Shown here: positions 62,019 to 64,000 of the stretch, piece by piece
How positions within the stretch are numbered: position 1 is the first letter of the stretch
Layout: each line of letters opens with the position of its first letter
NCBI RefSeq assembly: GCF_004118855.1
Contig: NZ_PDKF01000004.1
Coordinates: 459,604 to 523,603 of the forward strand
Reading direction: 5' to 3'
DNA length: 64,000 nt
Source: Arcobacter sp. CECT 8983
GTDB taxonomy: Bacteria > Campylobacterota > Campylobacteria > Campylobacterales > Arcobacteraceae
The notes under the pieces: generated by a model
The model's input: the letters and a program-made list of their open reading frames with translations, nothing else
Database searches by the model: none
Told to the model about the DNA's origin: nothing
Position numbers and translations under genes: made by a program

Positions 62019-62697
62019 GGTTGTTTTAACTTTTGATTTAGATTGGTGTACAGATGAGGTACTTGACTATCTTTTGGATAAATTAATAAAGAATAATATT
62101 CCAGCGACATTTTTTGTAACACATGATACTAAGTTACTTAATAAAATAAAAAAGTATAATTTCTTTGAACTTGGAATACATCCAAACTTCAATGATGGTT
62201 CTACTCACGGAAATAGTTATAAAGAAGTTATTGACCACTGTTTATCAATAGTTCCTAAAGCTACATCATGTAGACCTCATGGACTTAAAGTATCATCGAA
62301 TAAGCTTATATATATGATGGAAAAAGGTATAAAAATAGATTGTTCTATTTTTATGCCAAATGTTAGTAACTTAGAAAATTTTTATTTTGAAATAAATAAT
62401 CATAGAATTTTAAGAGTTCCTTATAATTGGGAAGATGACTACGAGTTTTATCAAAGAGATAAAAAATATCAATTTAGTGATATCCAAAACTTAGAAAATA
62501 AAATCTTAGATTTTCATCCAATACATGTCTATCTAAACTCTGATTCTGAAAAGCAGTATAAAATGTACAAAGCAAATAAAGAATTTAGCAAAAATATGGG
62601 TATTGGAACAGAAACAATGCTTGATGAAATTATAAAAGAATATTTAAAAGGGAGTATACAAATTATGAATTTAAAAGAATATGTGGGTTCCATATGA
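62011..62697 (+). CDS. Polysaccharide deacetylase-like protein (NodB-type fold)
   Basis: The 228-residue protein has VVLTFDLDWCTDEVLDYLLD as the NodB N-terminal motif with two Asp, IPATFFVTHDTKLL, and FELGIHPNFNDGSTHGNSYK where H and N supply metal ligands, CRPHGLKVSS, and IHVYLNSDSEK. This is a carbohydrate esterase 4-like fold, but the catalytic acids are displaced from classical members. GTG at 62011 is chosen for its GAGG/GAG sites upstream; a TTG at 61993 is longer. Stops overlap the next start by four bases. It could deacetylate an acetamido sugar so that the next enzyme can formylate it. Confidence 0.78.
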   Translation: MNKVVLTFDLDWCTDEVLDYLLDKLIKNNIPATFFVTHDTKLLNKIKKYNFFELGIHPNFNDGSTHGNSYKEVIDHCLSIVPKATSCRPHGLKVSSNKLIYMMEKGIKIDCSIFMPNVSNLENFYFEINNHRILRVPYNWEDDYEFYQRDKKYQFSDIQNLENKILDFHPIHVYLNSDSEKQYKMYKANKEFSKNMGIGTETMLDEIIKEYLKGSIQIMNLKEYVGSI

Positions 62698-63617
62698 AAG
62701 TTGCAATAATAGGTAGAACAGAGATTTTATATAAATCCATAGAGTTGCTTTTAAAAAATGGTTATGAGATACCACTTATAATTACATCTAAAGAAGCACC
62801 AGAATACATTAAAATATCAAAAGATTTTGAAAAATTATCCAATGAGATAGGTGCAAAGTATATATATACAAATAAACTTGATGAATTTAAAGAGGAGATA
62901 AAAAGAGCTGATTGTGAGATAGCTGTAAGTTTGAACTATTCTAGTATCATCTCGCAAGATGTTATTAATTTGTTTCCTTTAGGAGTTTTAAATGCTCATG
63001 GAGGAGATTTACCAAGATATAGAGGAAATGCTTGTCAAGCATGGGCAATAATTAATGGTGAAGAAAAAATAGGACTTTGTATCCACTCTATGATAGGTGG
63101 AGAAGTTGATAGTGGTAATATTATAGATAGAGAATACTTTGATATAGATATTAATACAAAAGTTACTCAGTGTTGGGAGTGGATGGTAAATCGAATTCCT
63201 GATATGTTTGTAAATTCTGTTCAGAAATTACAAAAAGACCCAAATTATATTTTGGAAGAACAGTCAAAAGACCCAAAAGAGGCTATAAGATGTTACCCAA
63301 GGATTCCTGAAGATGGAAAAATAGATTGGAGTAAATCAAACATAGAGATATTAAGACTTATTAATGCTTCAAATAAACCTTATGCTGGAGCATACAGTTT
63401 TTATGAAGATAATAAGTTAATCATTTGGGATGCAGAACTTTTTGAAGATGATGAAAATTATTTATCTGTAGTAGGACAAGTAGCAAGTATAGAAAAAGAT
63501 GGAAGTATTTTAGTTATATGTGGAAATGGTAAATTGAAGATAAATGAAATTGAATATGATGGTTTTATTGGTAATCCAAATGAAAAAATAAAAAGTATAA
63601 GAAAAAGGTTATTATGA
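62694..63617 (+). CDS. Sugar N-formyltransferase (Fmt-like)
   Basis: The 307-residue protein has the formyltransferase fold: VAIIGRTEILYKSIELLLKN, the N-x-H-x-S/G region GVLNAHGGDLPRYRGNACQA with N, H and later D (HSMIGGEVDSGNII), and the C-terminal IRCYPRIPEDGKIDWSKSN as in Fmt/ArnA/VioF. It uses 10-formyl-tetrahydrofolate to formylate an amine on a nucleotide sugar, giving an N-formyl sugar. It is not Met-tRNA formyltransferase by context. Overlap with deacetylase-like gene is four bases (ATGA), and the stop overlaps a short ORF. Confidence 0.87.
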   Translation: MKVAIIGRTEILYKSIELLLKNGYEIPLIITSKEAPEYIKISKDFEKLSNEIGAKYIYTNKLDEFKEEIKRADCEIAVSLNYSSIISQDVINLFPLGVLNAHGGDLPRYRGNACQAWAIINGEEKIGLCIHSMIGGEVDSGNIIDREYFDIDINTKVTQCWEWMVNRIPDMFVNSVQKLQKDPNYILEEQSKDPKEAIRCYPRIPEDGKIDWSKSNIEILRLINASNKPYAGAYSFYEDNKLIIWDAELFEDDENYLSVVGQVASIEKDGSILVICGNGKLKINEIEYDGFIGNPNEKIKSIRKRLL

Positions 63618-63703
63618 TAAAACTTGAGAAAAATTTAAATATGTTTAAAGAAATTTTATTTAGTAAGAATAATAAAAATTCTGAAATAGTAAATCCATAT
63701 TAA
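63614..63703 (+). CDS. Possible 29-residue peptide gene
   Basis: An ORF of 29 codons starts with ATG overlapping the formyltransferase stop (ATGA) and has AAAGG six bases upstream. It ends 13 bases before the next start. The peptide (N-terminus MIKLEKNLNMFKEILFSKNN) is helical and basic, unlike a known family. It could be a real small protein or a leftover of a gene between its neighbours. Coding status unproven. Confidence 0.35.
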   Translation: MIKLEKNLNMFKEILFSKNNKNSEIVNPY

Positions 63704-63716
63704 AAAAGGAATTTAG

Positions 63717-64000
63717 ATGTTTGAAATATTAATACTTATATTATTAACAATTATCTTAAGAATAATACCTAAATTTATAAAAAATAGAATTAATGGGGAT
63801 ACCTGGTATCATTTTGCAATGGCTGAATCTATTAGAAATAATAATTTCTCTATTCCAAAAAGAATAAAAGGATATTTACTACCTAATTTGTATGACTATC
63901 CTTATTTTTATCATTATTTATTATCTTTTCTTTCTTTAAAACAAAGAATAAAATATGAAAGAATTTATAGTGCAGTTTTAGATGCACTATTTGTAATATT
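63717..64000 (+). CDS. Membrane protein, start of gene (cut by window end)
   Basis: The frame is open to the last base and gives 94 residues. It begins with a membrane helix (FEILILILLTIILRIIP) and has NGDTWYHFAMAESIRNN, a segment like the first periplasmic loop of GT-C glycosyltransferases or polymerases that bear an acidic residue after TM1. A second hydrophobic stretch near 70–80 follows. It could be Wzy or a GT-C enzyme, but too little is present. AAGGA is six bases before the ATG. Confidence 0.6.
   Translation, partial: MFEILILILLTIILRIIPKFIKNRINGDTWYHFAMAESIRNNNFSIPKRIKGYLLPNLYDYPYFYHYLLSFLSLKQRIKYERIYSAVLDALFVI

Overview
The window is AT-rich, densely packed bacterial chromosome. The gene families (epsilon-type MCPs, split gltB/gltD, short pgi, waaC–htrB and waaF LPS core genes, YrbL-family proteins, TRAP transporter) and the A/T-biased codon use suggest a Gram-negative Campylobacterota, most like Arcobacter and its relatives (Arcobacteraceae). 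This placement is inferred from gene content only. No tRNA, rRNA, CRISPR array or complete insertion sequence was seen. No gene-free stretch exceeds 300 bases; the longest, 17253–17533, is a divergent promoter region.

Region 1 (1–3.2 kb) is an accessory junction. It holds the end of a DUF262/DUF1524 nuclease-like gene, a Cas4-like/RNase H-like fusion (DUF2779) with richer G+C, and an ORF6N-domain gene. The ORF6N gene lies between two exact 33-bp direct repeats and is followed by an orphan DUF2779 gene tail, so something was inserted or recombined here. A 17-bp palindrome occurs upstream of the ORF6N gene and, with 15/17 identity, inside it.

Region 2 (3.2–17.3 kb) is housekeeping and stress functions: an ABM monooxygenase, a luciferase-like oxidoreductase, a GarR-type reductase, a chemoreceptor with a duplicated sensor segment and a CheR-type tether, an AI-2E family transporter, a cluster of small envelope-stress proteins (ChaB, DUF883, YqjE-like, DUF1328, a coiled-coil protein), an exonuclease, a methyltransferase, a dGTPase, and a dctPQM TRAP transporter on the minus strand.

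Region 3 (17.5–28.1 kb) runs from gltB-gltD through an inositol-phosphatase-like gene, a YfhL ferredoxin and a Ppx/GppA phosphatase into waaC, htrB and dgkA, with overlaps of a few bases. It joins nitrogen assimilation to lipid A and inner-core synthesis.

Region 4 (28.1–44.0 kb) is an LPS core / outer-polysaccharide cluster: four kinase-fold proteins, an LTA-synthase-like phosphotransferase, several glycosyltransferases, an O-antigen ligase and waaF. Its most unusual part is a three-domain protein (DRE-TIM aldolase + DUF115-like + CMP-Kdo-synthetase-like), followed by a HAD phosphatase and preceded by a sialyltransferase-like gene. I read this as a candidate self-contained pathway for a CMP-activated ulosonic acid.

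Region 5 (44.1 kb to end) is an O-antigen/capsule cluster: wzz, ugd, a UDP-glucuronate epimerase, and the wbpA-B-D-E set for UDP-2,3-diacetamido-2,3-dideoxyglucuronate. Directly after wbpE comes an L-2-hydroxyglutarate oxidase that could recycle the by-product of the WbpB step. Next are an epimerase, a second aminotransferase, an AsnB-type amidotransferase, a methyltransferase, a reductase containing two overlapping perfect hairpins, and a decorating set (phosphoesterase, ATP-grasp ligase, deacetylase, formyltransferase). A membrane protein runs off the end. The cluster continues beyond the window: no flippase or complete polymerase is seen.
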